The position numbers and the translations under genes are program-made. A stretch of DNA of 64,000 bases from Cyclaneusma minus (lineage: Eukaryota; Ascomycota; Leotiomycetes; Marthamycetales; Marthamycetaceae): contig JAKZHN010000010.1 of assembly GCA_037179335.1 (NCBI GenBank), forward strand, positions 751,870 to 815,869, written 5' to 3'. Numbering within the stretch: position 1 is the stretch's first letter; each line of letters starts with the position of its first letter. Positions 1 through 12,040 of the stretch are shown here, one piece after another. Under the pieces are notes generated by a model. It saw only the letters and a list, made by a program, of their open reading frames with translations, made no database searches and had not been told where the DNA came from.

Positions 1-2896
1 CGTGTTGTTGCTGGCGTAAAGGTAGTAGTGCTGCAGGGAGCGGGCGTTGAGCGCCAGCTGCAGGTTACCGCGAGCTTCCATGTTCGGGTCACCGATGGTC
101 TTACCCCAGAGCTTGAGTGCGTAGGCGTGCATGCTGTCTTCAGACGAGGACTCTTGGTCTTTGCCATCAAAGGTCTCGTACAGGCCGTGCGCCCAGCCGT
201 GTCCGTGGTACCAGTCGAAGTTTCGGTACTCAGGGAAGTATGTATCCTGCTTGGTGGGGTTGGCGATGTCGCGGACGAGCGTGTTGACGTAATCTTTGTT
301 AGCAGTCAACCATGCAGGGTTGAGGTAGCCGATGATGGAGGCCGCGTAGATGAAGTAGCCGTAGTGGAAATGGTGGTCGTTGTAATAGGTGTTTCCGAAG
401 TCAGCACCGGAATCGCCGGTCACGTAGGAAGCGGTCGACACAACACCTCCCCAAGCCGACTCATATGTAAGAGGGTAAATCTGCACATTGTTGGCAAATC
501 GAGCAAATGCTTGCTCAAGTTTCGTCAATCCAGCTTGGGCGAGAGCGGTGTCGTTCAGCAGATCCGAAATAGTGTACACAATACCCGCGAATTTTGCCAA
601 AGCCTGGAAATGTTAGCAAAGCACTGTAGGGAAGATCAAACTTATCACTGACCTTTCCACTGTAGTACATTGAGTTAAGATCAGTCTGCTCAGTCATGTT
701 CTGAGAGATCTCACTCAGGGCGATTGGCGAAATGAGCTCGTATGCGGCGGTGGACAAGAAGTTGTTGAAAGGATTACAGTTCGGCCTCCAAGGCGCGAAT
801 CCCAAGTCTGTCGGCAGGTTTGGTTCCTCGAGATCCCAAAAATCCGATATCACCATTGTTGCAATACCTTTCGTAGTTGTCTGCAGCTTGACATCGGTGA
901 CGGCATCACTCATATCATCGGAGAAAGATTCAACATGATGGGGCAAGGCGAACATGGCTAGGGTTGCACTGGCCATGCCGGCTTTGGTCCATGTGAGCGA
1001 GTAGGTTCCCATGCTGCCTTCCACATCACCTGACAAGGTTGCAGTGGTCGGGTAGGCTCCGACAGCAGCATCGTAGAGAGATTCCGCGTCCCCACCAGGG
1101 TTCTTTGCAATCTGAATGATACCATTGAAGTTCGACGTCGCCTGTGCAAGTCCGTTGCTGACAACAGTGAAGTTGAGAGCTTGGCCCGCTGGCGAGTAAG
1201 CATACAGCAACCAGGTCGTACCATCTTCCAACACAATGCTGTATTTGGTAACACCAGCTTTGGGGCCCAAAGACTGCTTTGTGATAGTGCGGAAGAAGAC
1301 TCCAGACGAGAGATAAGGTGTTGCTCCGTTATAGATACCAGTGACGAATCCCATTCCTTGGACGAGAGGGAATGTGATGGCGGGGCTGGCGCCCGCTTTG
1401 GGAAGTAGATTGATGTTCGCTGAGAATTGCGTGACATTAGTCATGGAGATAGTCGTGTCCTTTTGCAGGGTGTCCGCTGAGAGGACGAGGGACTGGATTC
1501 CAACCGGGTTGATGAAGTAGTTTACTGGATTGGCGGTGGCATTGGGACCATAGACTTTTTGGCTTTCCTCAATGTGCGAGATCGCCATACCCCAGCTTCC
1601 TGTGACTCCACCACCCTTCGACCATGCTACCGAGTAGGGATGTGTCCATGTTGCAGCAGTTTGGCTACCCAGGAAGAAGTTCGCATAGAACTTGTTTGTT
1701 CCAATGGGCAGGTTATTGTTTTGTACGCCCAATCTTGGCACGGGATGATCGGCTTTCTGGCCGATTTGGGCCGGCGGTGCCGCTGTCGCGACCGGATAGA
1801 TGAAAATATTCGGAGAAGCTGAAGCAGTCATCGTTGGACAGCTGCAGGCTGCGCTTGTAGAAGTTGCGAGTGCTACTACGTTTAGGAAGAGAGTAGGCGA
1901 TGCGATGGATGTTGAGAGGATCGGTGCAGAGGTTGGGTTTCCGTTAAGTGCCAAGGTCGTGTTGATGACGCCTGTTGAATCTGGGACTGCGGTGCTCAAC
2001 GATGGCAGAATCTGTACCGTGCCAGATTGTGTGGCTACCGTACTCACTGTAACACTTGGGATGACTGTTGACGTTGTAACAGGGGCGGCCGTCAACGGTA
2101 TGGAAGAGAAAAGCTGTCCGAAAGTAACAAAGGGTGGCGGCGGAGCTTCGAGTACGGCTGCTGCTGCACAAACACAAGCGTTGGATGAGGTTGTCGCCCT
2201 TGCTGTCGTTGTTGTGGTAGAGATCTTGGTGGTCGTCGTTTTTGCTTGGGAACTAGTAGTCGGCGCAACGGTGAAAACCGTATGGGTGACAGTGACGACG
2301 GTCTGAATCACAGGACAAGTAGATGGGTTGACTGGGGCAGGCTGGCTGCTAGTCGTCTTGGTACTTGTCGACTGCTTGGCGGTACTTGTCGTGCCTTTGA
2401 CAGTTGTCGTTGTGCCCTTGCTAACACTCTGTACGCTCGTGCTAGTTTGGGAGCGAGTCTGTGTCGATAAAGTGGTTTGTCTCGAGGATGTCGACACTTT
2501 CGTTGAAGAGGACACTTTCGAGCAAGTAGAGATAGAGAAAGTACGGGTCGTGGGTACAGGAACCGAAGTGGTTCGAGTCGTGGGATTCGCCGGTACAATA
2601 ACTGTCGAGGAGGTGCTGGTACGCGAAGCTGAACTCGAGATTTTCAGCGTAGTACGGCTGGTCGTGGACACTCGTGAAGAACTCTTCGAGGTAGTTCTTG
2701 GACTTGTTCCTCCTCCCGTTCCCAACAGGGGGTTGGTGGTTAGAGATGGCGATCTGGTATATGTGTCGCAGGCAACTGTCAAAACATCAACATGAGTAAC
2801 AATGTCTGTGAAAAGAACGATATTGTCTTCTCGATCGAGGGGCGCCGCGACGGCGAGGGCCGCCTGAAAAACGGCAGCCAGTATGGATGCCTTCAT
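1..2896 (-). CDS. Secreted endo-1,3-beta-glucanase, GH81 (C-terminus beyond window)
   Basis: Hydrolyses internal beta-1,3-glucan bonds, in fungi usually for septum or wall remodelling. I place exons at 2896-653 and 603-1 with a 49-bp intron (652-604, GTCAGT...CCAG, branch CTAAC); the reading frame is still open at base 1, so 949 residues are visible. The start at 2896 is chosen because it begins a signal peptide (MKASILAAVFQAALAVAAP); the longer open frame upstream has no such N-terminus. Residues about 40-380 are a Ser/Thr-rich, mucin-like stretch, probably heavily O-glycosylated. The GH81 domain starts near ADHPVPRLG (about residue 382). Family signatures are NDHHFHYGYF (D about 824) and DGKDQESSSED (Glu about 899 and 903), the segments holding the catalytic acids. 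I infer cell-wall or extracellular location. Family call is firm; the end and exact role are not visible. Confidence 0.93.
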
Positions 2897-4895
2897 ATTG
2901 ATAGGCAAAGGATGTGATGAAAAACTTGGATGAACAGAATATTTTCGGGAATGGAAATGCAATATAAGGTGAAAAGCGGAGGGCTGCTTGACAACCGGTT
3001 GAGGAATACATGGCCAGCATGAGGCTCGTGATAGGACTGGGCCAGAGCTCGGCCATGACATACAGGCCCGGAAATAGTCTTGTGATGAACACAGAGAATG
3101 CAGGGTCGAAAAGAAACGATAAAAAGGAAGCTGGAGGTTCTGCTTAGACCAAAAGACGAACCATTCCAACTAGAATGGCCGCTGTGAGACCTTGCACGTC
3201 CTCTAAACAGGTTGCTAGTGACGTTGACTCGGCCCAACCTCAGCAGACTCCGACTCGGATGTGTCAAAAACAGAAGTCTGTTTCAGACAGGCTGGGGCTT
3301 GCGTCCCATGCTAGAGGAACAATGGAGCGGATGGGATCACCAACCTTCTTCGATTTCACACGGCGACAGGGCCTCCTTTTGTGAAGCTGGGAGAGCTTGA
3401 CAGGTCGGTGTAACCTCAGCCCGCTGCTGGGAATGTGGCTCGTTACCAGTTATGCTTCGGCCTAGAGCACCTGTCAGCTTCGCGAAAAGCAACATCGAAT
3501 TCTGTCTGTAAGGCTGCATGCCTGGCTGATCGGGGGAAAAAAAAAGAAGAAGGGCTAAAATTGCAAAGGCAATGCCGCCGTGGCAATCGAGCAGACGTCA
3601 GGGGCGGGACCGATGCGGCAAACGAGATCTCATCGCTCTGAGCTCGATCCACGCAACACAGAGATCTTGTCCAAGTGGCCTTGATGATGGCCTTGACAGC
3701 TGATGGCAGATGCCACGAGAAGGAGAGGTAGGGGCATCGTTGGAGATGGTTGGGGGATGTACGAAGCGAGCGTGCGGGAGGCTGGATCTGGAATGAAAAG
3801 TGCGAACCGGCCTGGATAGGGAAAGACTGTGGAGCACTGGTCGCTCAACAGCGCCACGGATGTCGGACTTGGATCAGATAGGAGTAGGGTAGCAGATAAT
3901 AGGGCCGGAAACGTAGGTAGAGGAGGTGATGCTGCGAGGTTGCGAAGGCGACGGGTTGTGGTGTTCGGTCAGAGCGTGATGTTCGCTACTCGATTGAGTT
4001 ACGCACATACTTTGCAGCTATGGAGCTATGGGCAGGAACCGGTGTGGCAGCCGTCGATGGCTGGCAGTAGCTATGGAGACATTATTGCTAACTTTAAGTT
4101 GACGTGCATTTTGACATCTCCTGATGGCGTCAAGGCTGTATGCCAGTCAGGGCTTCGGCCTTCAGCTGGTCGAGCTAATGCCGGCTTCACGTGGTAATAC
4201 TGCACCGCATCCAGATCCAGATCTCGGACGCTGTGCGACTTCAACAAAAACCTGGTGCGCCGACTGGAAACCCTTTTTTCCGAGAGGATCCTGCTACACT
4301 GTGCTACCCTATCCTGACCCAGCGGCGGTTACTCTGCATAGGGCGAGCTTTCCACATGATCGTGATCGAAATCCCATGACCGCGGTCGCAGCGCCACCAC
4401 TAGAAACGCCGCTGTGCCGCCCTACGTAAAACCTCACATAATCTGGGGAAACATTGCAGGGCCGTCCGAGAGCCGAATGATTGATTGTGCGCACATCTGA
4501 TATATCTAGAGGCTGCCCACCCGCCTTCCAACGCCTGAATTTCGACAGCGATGGGCTGGGATGAACTCTTGGCTTGGCAGAAGCATGGTCGACTGCATTT
4601 CATCCACTGCCGGGTGCCGACTGGGTGTGTGCTCTCAACGGCCTCATGACAACATTGAACCTCCCACCCTCCTCCTCCCTGCCAAAAAAGTCGCATCTCA
4701 ATCTTAGCCATAAGCTGGCTCGCGATGTTATTGGGAATACTTCTGGCACTCGGGAACATTCCAAGATACCGAGGCTTGAAAGAGGTCTCAGCCACACAAG
4801 GATTTGTCACCATGAATCGAGAAGATGATGCTGTGCTCGAAAAAGAAGAAGAAAACTTGAAGCCATGTGCTAGATCAACGCCATGAGTGTGCAAG
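2897..4895. other. Intergenic, 2 kb, no gene seen
   Basis: Lies between the start of the GH81 gene and the 3' end of UTP14. It must contain the glucanase promoter. Open frames here are short, overlap each other on both strands and show no protein family signature. I see no tRNA, transposon or repeat. Confidence 0.6.
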
Positions 4896-7878
4896 TTACA
4901 ACAAAGGCTTCGACATGGGAACAATAATGCCCTGCTTGAGAAGAACCCGAGGCTTCGTCGACTCTTGGAATGTCGCCTTCGTGGTCCATTCGGGGCCAAC
5001 AGGTAGACGCAGCGATCTCTCGTACTGCGCCTTCGTCTCGAAAGGATGAGGAAGACTCGACGCAAGATACTTGTTGTTCTAGAGAATACGTTAGTTTATT
5101 ATCAAACGACCCATCATCTCAAGCATCACGTACCTTCTTGACACGCTTCTCGTTGATAATAACGCGTTCAAGTTTAGCATCCTTGCGGTCTTGTGCCTTG
5201 ACACCCTCCTGCTTGGTCAGGGTGCGTGCTCGTTTGTTGCGCAGCTTCTCTCTCTTGCTTAGGCCCTCGCCGGCCCAGGTGCCCCAGCCGGGAAGCGTGG
5301 TGTCGACCATTTTCTCGTCCTCGTCCTCGATGACTTGGCGCTTTTCTTCCTCGAACTCGCGATCTACATCAGCTCCAGCGAAGGCTTTTTTGATGAGTTC
5401 TTGGTCACGGATGGCGAACGGCAGCTGTACATCACTGCCATCATCGCTATCATCATCGGACACGCCATCGAGTATCGTGCTCTTCTTCCCTTTCGTCGCC
5501 TTCTTCGGCTTCTTGGGAGGTTTCTGCGTAGCCAGCGATGCCATAATTTGCGCTCCATCCAACAGGAGGTCATTGTTCTTCATGGCTGACCGTCTCTTCT
5601 CGCTCACTGCTTCAGCATCATTGCCCTTAGCCTTACCGGCCGTCGCCCATGGATTTGCTGCAGCACTGGCCTCTGTGCGAGCTGAGGAAGCTTTAGAGAG
5701 AGTCTTTTCACGTAGCTGGAACTGCGATTTGCCCTTCGAGGCTTTTGGATCTTGAGGTGATGGGGCTGTCTTGATAACGACATTGTCGTCTTCGTCACCG
5801 GATCCAAGTGGCTCTTCGAATTGATTTCGGTTCGGTTGCTGCACCTTCTCTGGCTTGCTGGAGTTACCACTGCCTGGTCCATACTTTCGCCGCCCAATTT
5901 CTCGAGAGTCGTCTTCTTCTTCGTCCACGCTCTCTTCTCCAGCAAGTTCCCGTCTGATTTGCTCGATAGTCTCGTTGTTCTGCTTCTGTCGTGCTGCTTC
6001 CGCGTTACGCATGAATTTCATGCTATGCAACTTATACCCCGGCGCAGACTTGTCGACATCTTCGGCACCAACTTTGTCAAGTTGTTTCAGTAGACCTCTG
6101 TTTGCAACATCGTCATCACTGTCTTCTTCTGATGCACTGAAAGGATCGGATTCGGAGTCGTCGTTGCCACCTTCTCTCGTGACTTTCCCTTCAACACGTT
6201 TTCGGAGCTCTTCATCTCTCCGGGCCAGCTCCGTGACACCTGACCTGGCTTCTTCATCCCAGGCAGCTCTGCCAGTCTCCTTGAGAGCCTTGGCCCACTT
6301 GCTATTCTTATGACGTCCTCCCATACGCTCCTCAGCTCTTCGACGGTCCTGAGCTTCTTGCTCGTCTTCGGAGGGTTCGATGCCAGCCTCCTCTAGCCCT
6401 TCCCGATACTTCTTCTCCTGTTTCTCGAGTTCCTTTCGATGAACACGTCGGTAAGATTTACTCTTGATTTTCTTGATACGCTTTGCGCGTGCTTCTTCCC
6501 TGAACATGATATCTCTCTTACGGCGTAGCTCAGCTCTTCGAGCCTGGACCTCCTCCAAAGAGAGCTTGTTCATCTCTAGTTCTTCGAATTCACGGATCTT
6601 CTCCTCTTCATCCTTCCCGTTGGCTGCCGCCATACCACTCTCTTGCAAGATATTTTGAATTGTAGCTTCCAACTCGTTGAAAGGTTTGGAAGTTGAGGTA
6701 GGCTGTAGTCGACTATTCTCGTGGATTCCTGCACCATCTGGATCTGGCAAGGGGAACATCAAATGGTCCGCTTCGCGGTTGTGTTTCACAGTATCCGTCC
6801 AACGGTCTAACGTCTCCTTGCTCTTCTCGTAAGCGGCGGCTCGGTCCAGACGATCTTGTTGGCGTTTTGCAAGAGGGACTTCAAGCTTCCACCTAGCAGC
6901 ACCCTGGCTTTTGCCATCCTTTGATTCAGAGGCCAGTAATTTCCGCGCCTTCTTGATATTCGGATCTTTGAGGGAGGGAGTGGCAAGATCGTCAAAGGTC
7001 AATCGACTGCTTTCCTTCATGCCAAAGTTTGAAGGCATGCTTTGCTCGTTGATGCCATTACTTCGCCGGTCGCTCTTGATTTTCTTGTCTTCGACCATCT
7101 CGGGTAGCTTTCCGACCAGCCTTCGCAATGCCGCTAGTTGTTCAGGTTGGACTTCCTCGTCCTCGTCCTCGTCCTCCGACTCCGAATCCGACTCGGCGGA
7201 ACCAGACTCGCTGTCTGCGTCGTCGGAGTCATCACCGAGGCTCTCAAGGTCATCGTCTTGCTCCTGGCGCTTCTCAGCTTCACCGGGATCCGCACGTTCA
7301 TCCCCCGACTCTTCGTACTGATCGAGGGCAGTAGCAAGATCAATCGCATCTTCTCCAAGTCCATCGCTGAGATCATCGGGATCGTCAAACTCGTCGTCTT
7401 CTTCGCTATCGTCTTCGTTGAGATCAATCTCCTTCGCGGCCTTCTTCTTCTTCGGCGGCTGCTTGTTTTTCGAACTTCCAGAGAAGGCATATCCGTTGAA
7501 GTTGTCCTCATCGCTCTCGTTCATTGCCTCGTCACTGTCGATTTCGCTATCGTCATCGGGGTCGACAACTCCCAAGCGCCACTCGTTCCCCTCACTATCG
7601 CTCCCACCATCAACGTCCGACCCGGCATTCTTGGGCCTCTTGCCCCTGCCCTCTTCTCCATCGTCGTCTTCATCGTCATCATCTCGCGCTCTCTTCGTCG
7701 GCCTCCTCGAACCTTCGGCAATCTCCCCCAGCCGGTGTCGTCGCTTTTTCAGCTCTTCGGGATTCTGCGCCTCCGCAATGGCATACGCATTCAGCGCGCG
7801 TTTCTTGTTCTTCTGCTTGACTTTCGATCTGGGCTTCGCAGCCTGTTTCGGCGCGCCGTGCGACTGTCTGCCAGGCAT
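4896..7878 (-). CDS. UTP14: Utp14, U3 snoRNP / SSU processome protein
   Basis: Nucleolar protein of the small-subunit processome, needed for 18S rRNA maturation; in yeast it binds and activates the helicase Dhr1. Exons 7878-5134 and 5078-4896 are joined over a 55-bp intron (GTACGT...CTAG), giving 975 aa. The second exon supplies the conserved family tail (NNKYLASSLPHPFE...RSLRLPVGPEW), missing if the intron is ignored. Visible features: basic N-terminus, long Asp/Glu/Ser-rich blocks (about residues 65-250), Lys/Arg-rich coiled segments in the middle, and LPGWGTWAGEG near the C-terminus, a Utp14 hallmark. It is divergent from mL41 with 237 bp between start codons. Long open frames on the opposite strand are mirrors of the acidic codons. 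Confidence 0.95.
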
Positions 7879-8115
7879 GTTTTCGTAGATGGTAACGAAA
7901 AATCCAGCGATGTGCGATTCGCTCGAGCTTCAATCGTGCTGCACAGAAAATCGGGATGTGCCTGCGAACTTTTTGGCGGGAAACTAAGGCAGAATCTGAC
8001 GCTAAGCGAAAGCGGCTTAGCGCAGCTTGAGAGAACTTCACGAATATCGCCTCAGGAAAGCCAGACTTTGGGGACAAATCGCAGGTGAACGCATTATTCT
8101 ACCGCAACCGCCACG
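7879..8115. promoter_or_regulatory. Shared divergent promoter UTP14 / mL41
   Basis: Only 237 bp separate the two start codons, so both genes must share control elements. The stretch holds TTTGGCGGGAAA at 7972-7983, which matches the textbook E2F-type site, and a perfect 8-bp inverted repeat at 8000-8022. Binding by any factor is inference. Confidence 0.6.
8000..8022. promoter_or_regulatory. Perfect 8-bp inverted repeat in divergent promoter
   Basis: CGCTAAGC at 8000-8007 and GCTTAGCG at 8015-8022 are exact reverse complements separated by 7 bases. The position, between two divergent ribosome-related genes, suits a site for a dimeric regulator. No known factor is assigned. Confidence 0.4.
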
Positions 8116-8515
8116 ATGAAGGCCACGCAGATTCTCGAGCGGAGTTACCGCCGCCTGGCGCTGACCACCAAGCAAACCAACAAGGGCTACTACAAGGGAA
8201 CCGGCTCGGGGTCCATGGGATCTCATACCAAGCACGGTGGATACATCATCAATTGGGACAAAGTCAGGACCTATGTTGTGCCGAAAAACCTCAAGGAGTT
8301 CAACGTATGTTTTCTAGCCGTAGTGAGGGGGAGTGAATATGGGGGTTGAAGACTGCTAGGCTTGGGCAGCTGGCTAATGGATCGTTGAATAGCTTTCACC
8401 CTTCGTCACCATAAGAATGAAGCCGGCGAGGGGACGATTCGAGAACGATCCGAAAGGCGCTCTGAGTGGCGAGGCATATTTGGCCAAGTGGAAGGCCGAG
8501 AATGGGGAGGACTGA
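8116..8515 (+). CDS. MRPL27: Mitochondrial large-subunit ribosomal protein mL41
   Basis: Structural protein of the mitochondrial 54S/large ribosomal subunit, acting in the matrix. Exons 8116-8304 and 8393-8515 (intron GTATGT...AATAG, branch GCTAATG) give 103 aa. The core LTTKQTNKGYYKGTGSGSMG followed by HTKHGGYIINWDKVRTYVVP matches the fungal MRPL27/mL41 family, including the invariant YKGT and G-H-T-K-x-GGY patterns. The second exon continues LSPFVTIRMKPARG. The N-terminus is basic without acids before residue 8, suiting mitochondrial import. An open frame that simply reads on past 8304 enters the intron and should be ignored. Confidence 0.92.
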
Positions 8516-9049
8516 GTTGGTGGGATGGGGTGGAATCTGCAATCTGCATCGCGAAAGGCGCCGGTCGATTTACGAAGCGCAGTCGAGAGCATAACTACTG
8601 GCGTTGGGGGAATCGTGTGTACAAGTGTCGAGACACATCTGCCTCGCACTGTACTTGTACAAGGGGATTACAAGAAGGGCCGGAATCTGATTGCTGCCGA
8701 GGAGGAAGCAGACTTATACGACGGACGATTGACTTGTGAGAATACGAACAAGTTCAAGTCGCGACACACAATATACCCATGAACATCAAAACCGCAATGT
8801 AATTGATATGGACTGCTACGGTACAGTAGGAGGGAAAAAGCCTCCATACCGTCCGAGGGAAGTTGTTCCGCAGAGGGGTACGGATACTCTCTTCCTATTA
8901 CTGTAGCGGACTTTTGGATTCTGTGAATACAATTCAGATCACCACCGCTATGTACCTTTTCTAGCCCCGCTGCTCCATAAACATGTATCCCAGACGCCGT
9001 AGCTTTTGTTTGCTAAAAGGACCATTATGACAAGATAGAACGAGAAGGC
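8516..9049. other. Convergent 3' flanks of mL41 and SRP40
   Basis: 534 bp between two convergent genes. It should hold both 3' untranslated regions and polyadenylation sites. No other feature seen. Confidence 0.6.
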
Positions 9050-10618
9050 TTAGTCGTCGAATTTGATGCCCTTTCCGCCAGAAATATCAATAGGTCCTCC
9101 CCTGTAGCTGCCCCTCTTCTTCTTGTTCTTCTCTTTCGTGAAGCCCTTGCCCCTGGTGACAATCAAGTCTTCGTGTGCCTTCTGAGCGTAGTCGTAGGGG
9201 ACGAAAGCGTTGCTCTTTAGGCGCTCGTCAACCTTGATATCCTTGGGAATACGAGAGAAAGGCTCGTTGGTCTTCTTTTTGCCTTTCATGACAGGAGTCG
9301 GGGGAAGAGGTGGGTCGAGCACTTTGGCCGTAGTCTTGGTTTCAGTTTTGGTCGTGACCTTGGCGGTGACCTTGGCCGGCTTCTCGTCCTCGCTCGAATC
9401 ACTGGAGCTGGAGCTGTCAGAGTCTGACGAGTCTGAGGAGTTCTTCTTGGGTGCATCAGAGAGAGTAGCGCTGGTATCGGAGCTTACGGCAGACTTTTTC
9501 TCCTTCTTGGGCTCTTCGTCGGATGAACTGTCACTGTCCGAGTCAGAAGAATCGTCCGAGGCATCGGATTCGGGCAAAGGAGTCTTTGTTGCCTGCTCCT
9601 GGGCGGCGTCATCAGAATCGGATGAAGAATCGGAGTCGGAGTCAGAGTCCGAAGATTCGGATGAGGACTCGGTAGCCTTCTTCTTCTCGGTGGCCTTCTT
9701 TGACACAGCAGGGGCCTTCACTTCGGTCTTCTCTTCCTCCTCTTCTGAAGAAGAATCATCTGATGATGAAGAGCTGGCATCAACCTTGGCCTTCTTGGTT
9801 TGAGGCTTGTCGCTGTCGGAGTCGCTGTCGTCGGAGTCGCTGGAGCTGCTGCTGGAGCTTGCTTTGCGCTTCAAAGCATTGGACTTCGGCTTTGGCGAGG
9901 ACTTCTTGACCACTGGAGCTTCGTTCTCGTCATCGGCGTCACTGTCGGAACTGCTGGACTCGGAAGAGGACTCGGAAGATGAAGCTTTCTTAGAAGCTGG
10001 CTTGGCGACCGGAGCATCTGCCATCTCGACATCGCTGTCCTCGTCACTAGAGCTGTCGCTGGAGCCACTGCTGCTGGTGTCGTCGCTATCGGCCGCAGCA
10101 GCCTCGCCCTTCAGTGCGGCACGTCTCTTCAACATCTTAGATCGCTTGGTAGCAGCGGTGTCCTCGTCATCACTGCTGCTCATCTCGAGTTCTCGGCGCT
10201 CGTCCCATTCAACACGCCATTCCTTGTAGATCTTGAGCAGCGTAGGCATGCCCTTGTCAAGCTTGCCTCCGGTGTCATCCTGCCATCCGTCGATCTTGCT
10301 GCGACCCAAACGCTCGCCAGCAAACACGCGACCGGTGCTCTTGAAGTCGTACTGGGCGAGGAAGGCTCCGATGAGGTTGAGCAATTGGACGGGGGGAGCA
10401 GCTTTCTCGGGAACACCGGCCGCGCGTTTCTCAAGCCAGCCGAGAGCTTTCTTCTTCTCCTCGACGTCCTGCTGGGAGGGCTCGCGGTGCGGCTTCAACG
10501 CTGGGTTTTCCTCGTCGGCGGGGAAGAGCCATTCAGGCTGCTTCCTGTCAGGCGCATGCTTCTTCTTCTTCTTGCCAAGAGGCTGCATGTTGGCGTTTCC
10601 AGCCTTTGGTCCCGCCAT
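9050..10618 (-). CDS. SRP40: Srp40/Nopp140-like nucleolar phosphoprotein
   Basis: Nucleolar chaperone-like protein thought to help snoRNP traffic and rRNA transcription. Single exon, 522 aa. Residues about 75-105 (LLNLIGAFLAQYDFKSTGRVF) resemble the N-terminal LisH-type helix of Nopp140. Residues about 145-425 alternate Ser/Asp/Glu runs (casein kinase 2 type sites) with Lys/Ala/Pro blocks, as in Nopp140. The C-terminal SRP40 domain is clear: FSRIPKDIKVDERLKSNAF and the Gly/Lys tail ending GGKGIKFDD. The repeats make long mirror open frames on the other strand. Divergent from CBP3. Confidence 0.92.
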   Translation of the reverse strand: MAGPKAGNANMQPLGKKKKKHAPDRKQPEWLFPADEENPALKPHREPSQQDVEEKKKALGWLEKRAAGVPEKAAPPVQLLNLIGAFLAQYDFKSTGRVFAGERLGRSKIDGWQDDTGGKLDKGMPTLLKIYKEWRVEWDERRELEMSSSDDEDTAATKRSKMLKRRAALKGEAAAADSDDTSSSGSSDSSSDEDSDVEMADAPVAKPASKKASSSESSSESSSSDSDADDENEAPVVKKSSPKPKSNALKRKASSSSSSSDSDDSDSDSDKPQTKKAKVDASSSSSDDSSSEEEEEKTEVKAPAVSKKATEKKKATESSSESSDSDSDSDSSSDSDDAAQEQATKTPLPESDASDDSSDSDSDSSSDEEPKKEKKSAVSSDTSATLSDAPKKNSSDSSDSDSSSSSDSSEDEKPAKVTAKVTTKTETKTTAKVLDPPLPPTPVMKGKKKTNEPFSRIPKDIKVDERLKSNAFVPYDYAQKAHEDLIVTRGKGFTKEKNKKKRGSYRGGPIDISGGKGIKFDD

Positions 10619-10959
10619 GGTTGACGAAGTGGAACTGCCGTGCGGTGGTGAGGTTGGTGAAGGAAGTCGGTCGATGTTTCCAAGTCGCAGCCAAAAAAAA
10701 TTGTGTGGAGATCGAAGTCGGTGGCAGAAAAATAGTTGATGTTGCCGACACTAGCCCAGATATGCACTAGCCCCAAGCTTCCAGGGAGAGAACGGAAAAA
10801 GGTCTGGCCGGGCCTATAGATCGCTGCCAAAACCTATCTCAGAATCATGATTCATGACATCTGCCGGTCAACTCCAGACTCGCCGTAAACAAAACACAGG
10901 ATTTTAGAGGAGTCGAGCGCGATTCCTTCTCTCAGATCAATTCATTTTTCACTTCCAAA
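10619..10959. promoter_or_regulatory. Shared divergent promoter SRP40 / CBP3
   Basis: 341 bp between start codons of divergent genes. No TATA box that I can defend. Its position implies shared upstream control. Confidence 0.5.
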
Positions 10960-12040
10960 ATGGCGAATCAGATCTGCGGTACATGTCTGCGCGAACTGAG
11001 GCGCCGGTCAGCAGTCCATGTACAGGTAACTACAAACCTCGTCTTTTAAAAGCAGTTTTACTAAGACTTGCATAGCAAACACCGAAAGCCTTTCGAGCAC
11101 AAACTTCCCGTCGACTCTTTGCAACCTCGACTTCCAATCGTGCTCAGCTCCCGCCCAGTGCTTCCCCAGCCTCCTCAATTCCACCCGTCGATCCCATACG
11201 AGCCGAAGGTTCCATTGGCAAAAATGCCAAAACCAAGCCCGCCAAATCCTCTGCTGTTAAAGAAGTGAAAGAAGGATTGCAGAAGGCCGCCAAAAAGGCT
11301 GCTCAGACCTATACTGCTTACGGTGTGACTGAGTTCCTATACAAGGAGTGTGCAAGCCATGCGGACTATACAGTTCCCCAAGCGTCAAGCCAAGACGAAG
11401 AGGTGCCCACGACAGCAGATGGAGAGGAATTGGGAGTTGGCACAGGCTGGTGGCTAGAAGGTGATTCTCCGCGGAAACATAACACCCTCCATATTGCTAA
11501 AATACTAACTACACAGACACTGGCCTGAAACCCACTTTCGCAACATGGTCCCAAGTCACCATGCTCCACATGTACCTTCTCACCGTCCGCTTCCGCTGCC
11601 TCTCCCCCTCCACATCCCAAACCTTCCAACAGCACCTCCTCGACCACTTCTTCTACGACGCCGAAAACCGCATGGTCACCCATCACAACATCCAAGCCCG
11701 CGGCGCGCGCAATAAGTACCTTAAAGACTTGAACGAGCAATGGCGCGGTCTGCTAGCTGCTTACGATGAAGGCATAGTCAAGAGCGATGCCGTGCTCGCA
11801 AGTGCCGTCTGGCGAAACGTGTTCAGGGCGAGTGAAAACGTGGATATGAGAGTGCTGGCAAGCGTTGTTAGCTATATAAGGAGCGGCCTGAGGGCTTTGA
11901 GTGTTGCGAGTGACGAGGATATCACGTTCGGGTGGGTGGAGTTTGGAAACCCGAAGACTGAGACGGCTATTGTGGCGATCAAGAGTAGGCTGATGGATAT
12001 GCCGTTCGACACGCAAAAGACCGCGCCATCGGCGAAATGA
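10960..12040 (+). CDS. CBP3: Cbp3/UQCC1 chaperone for cytochrome bc1 assembly
   Basis: Mitochondrial protein that, with Cbp6, binds the mitoribosome exit and newly made cytochrome b for complex III assembly. Exons 10960-11025, 11076-11460 and 11517-12040; introns have branch sequences TTTACTAAG and ATACTAACT; product 324 aa. Residues 1-75 are basic and Ser/Ala/Pro-rich without early acids (transit peptide). The family domain runs from GLKPTFATWSQVTMLHMYLL through HHNIQARGARNKYLKDLNEQ and EGIVKSDAVLASAVWRNVF to WVEFGNP. The very short first exon is placed from the splice sites and the in-frame transit peptide; it is the least certain part. Confidence 0.9.

Noticed and set aside
1800..2795. Plus-strand open frames over the GH81 Ser/Thr stalk
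   Set aside because: Val/Leu-rich mirror of Thr/Ser codons; no independent signal.
7138..8088. 316-aa plus-strand open frame over the UTP14 N-terminus
   Set aside because: Mirror of acidic Asp/Glu codons; it also crosses the divergent promoter and overlaps nothing conserved.
9210..10739. Several long plus-strand open frames over SRP40 (up to 197 aa)
   Set aside because: They are complements of Ser/Asp/Lys-rich codons; composition is Glu/Ser/Val runs with no family signature, while the minus strand has a complete SRP40 domain.
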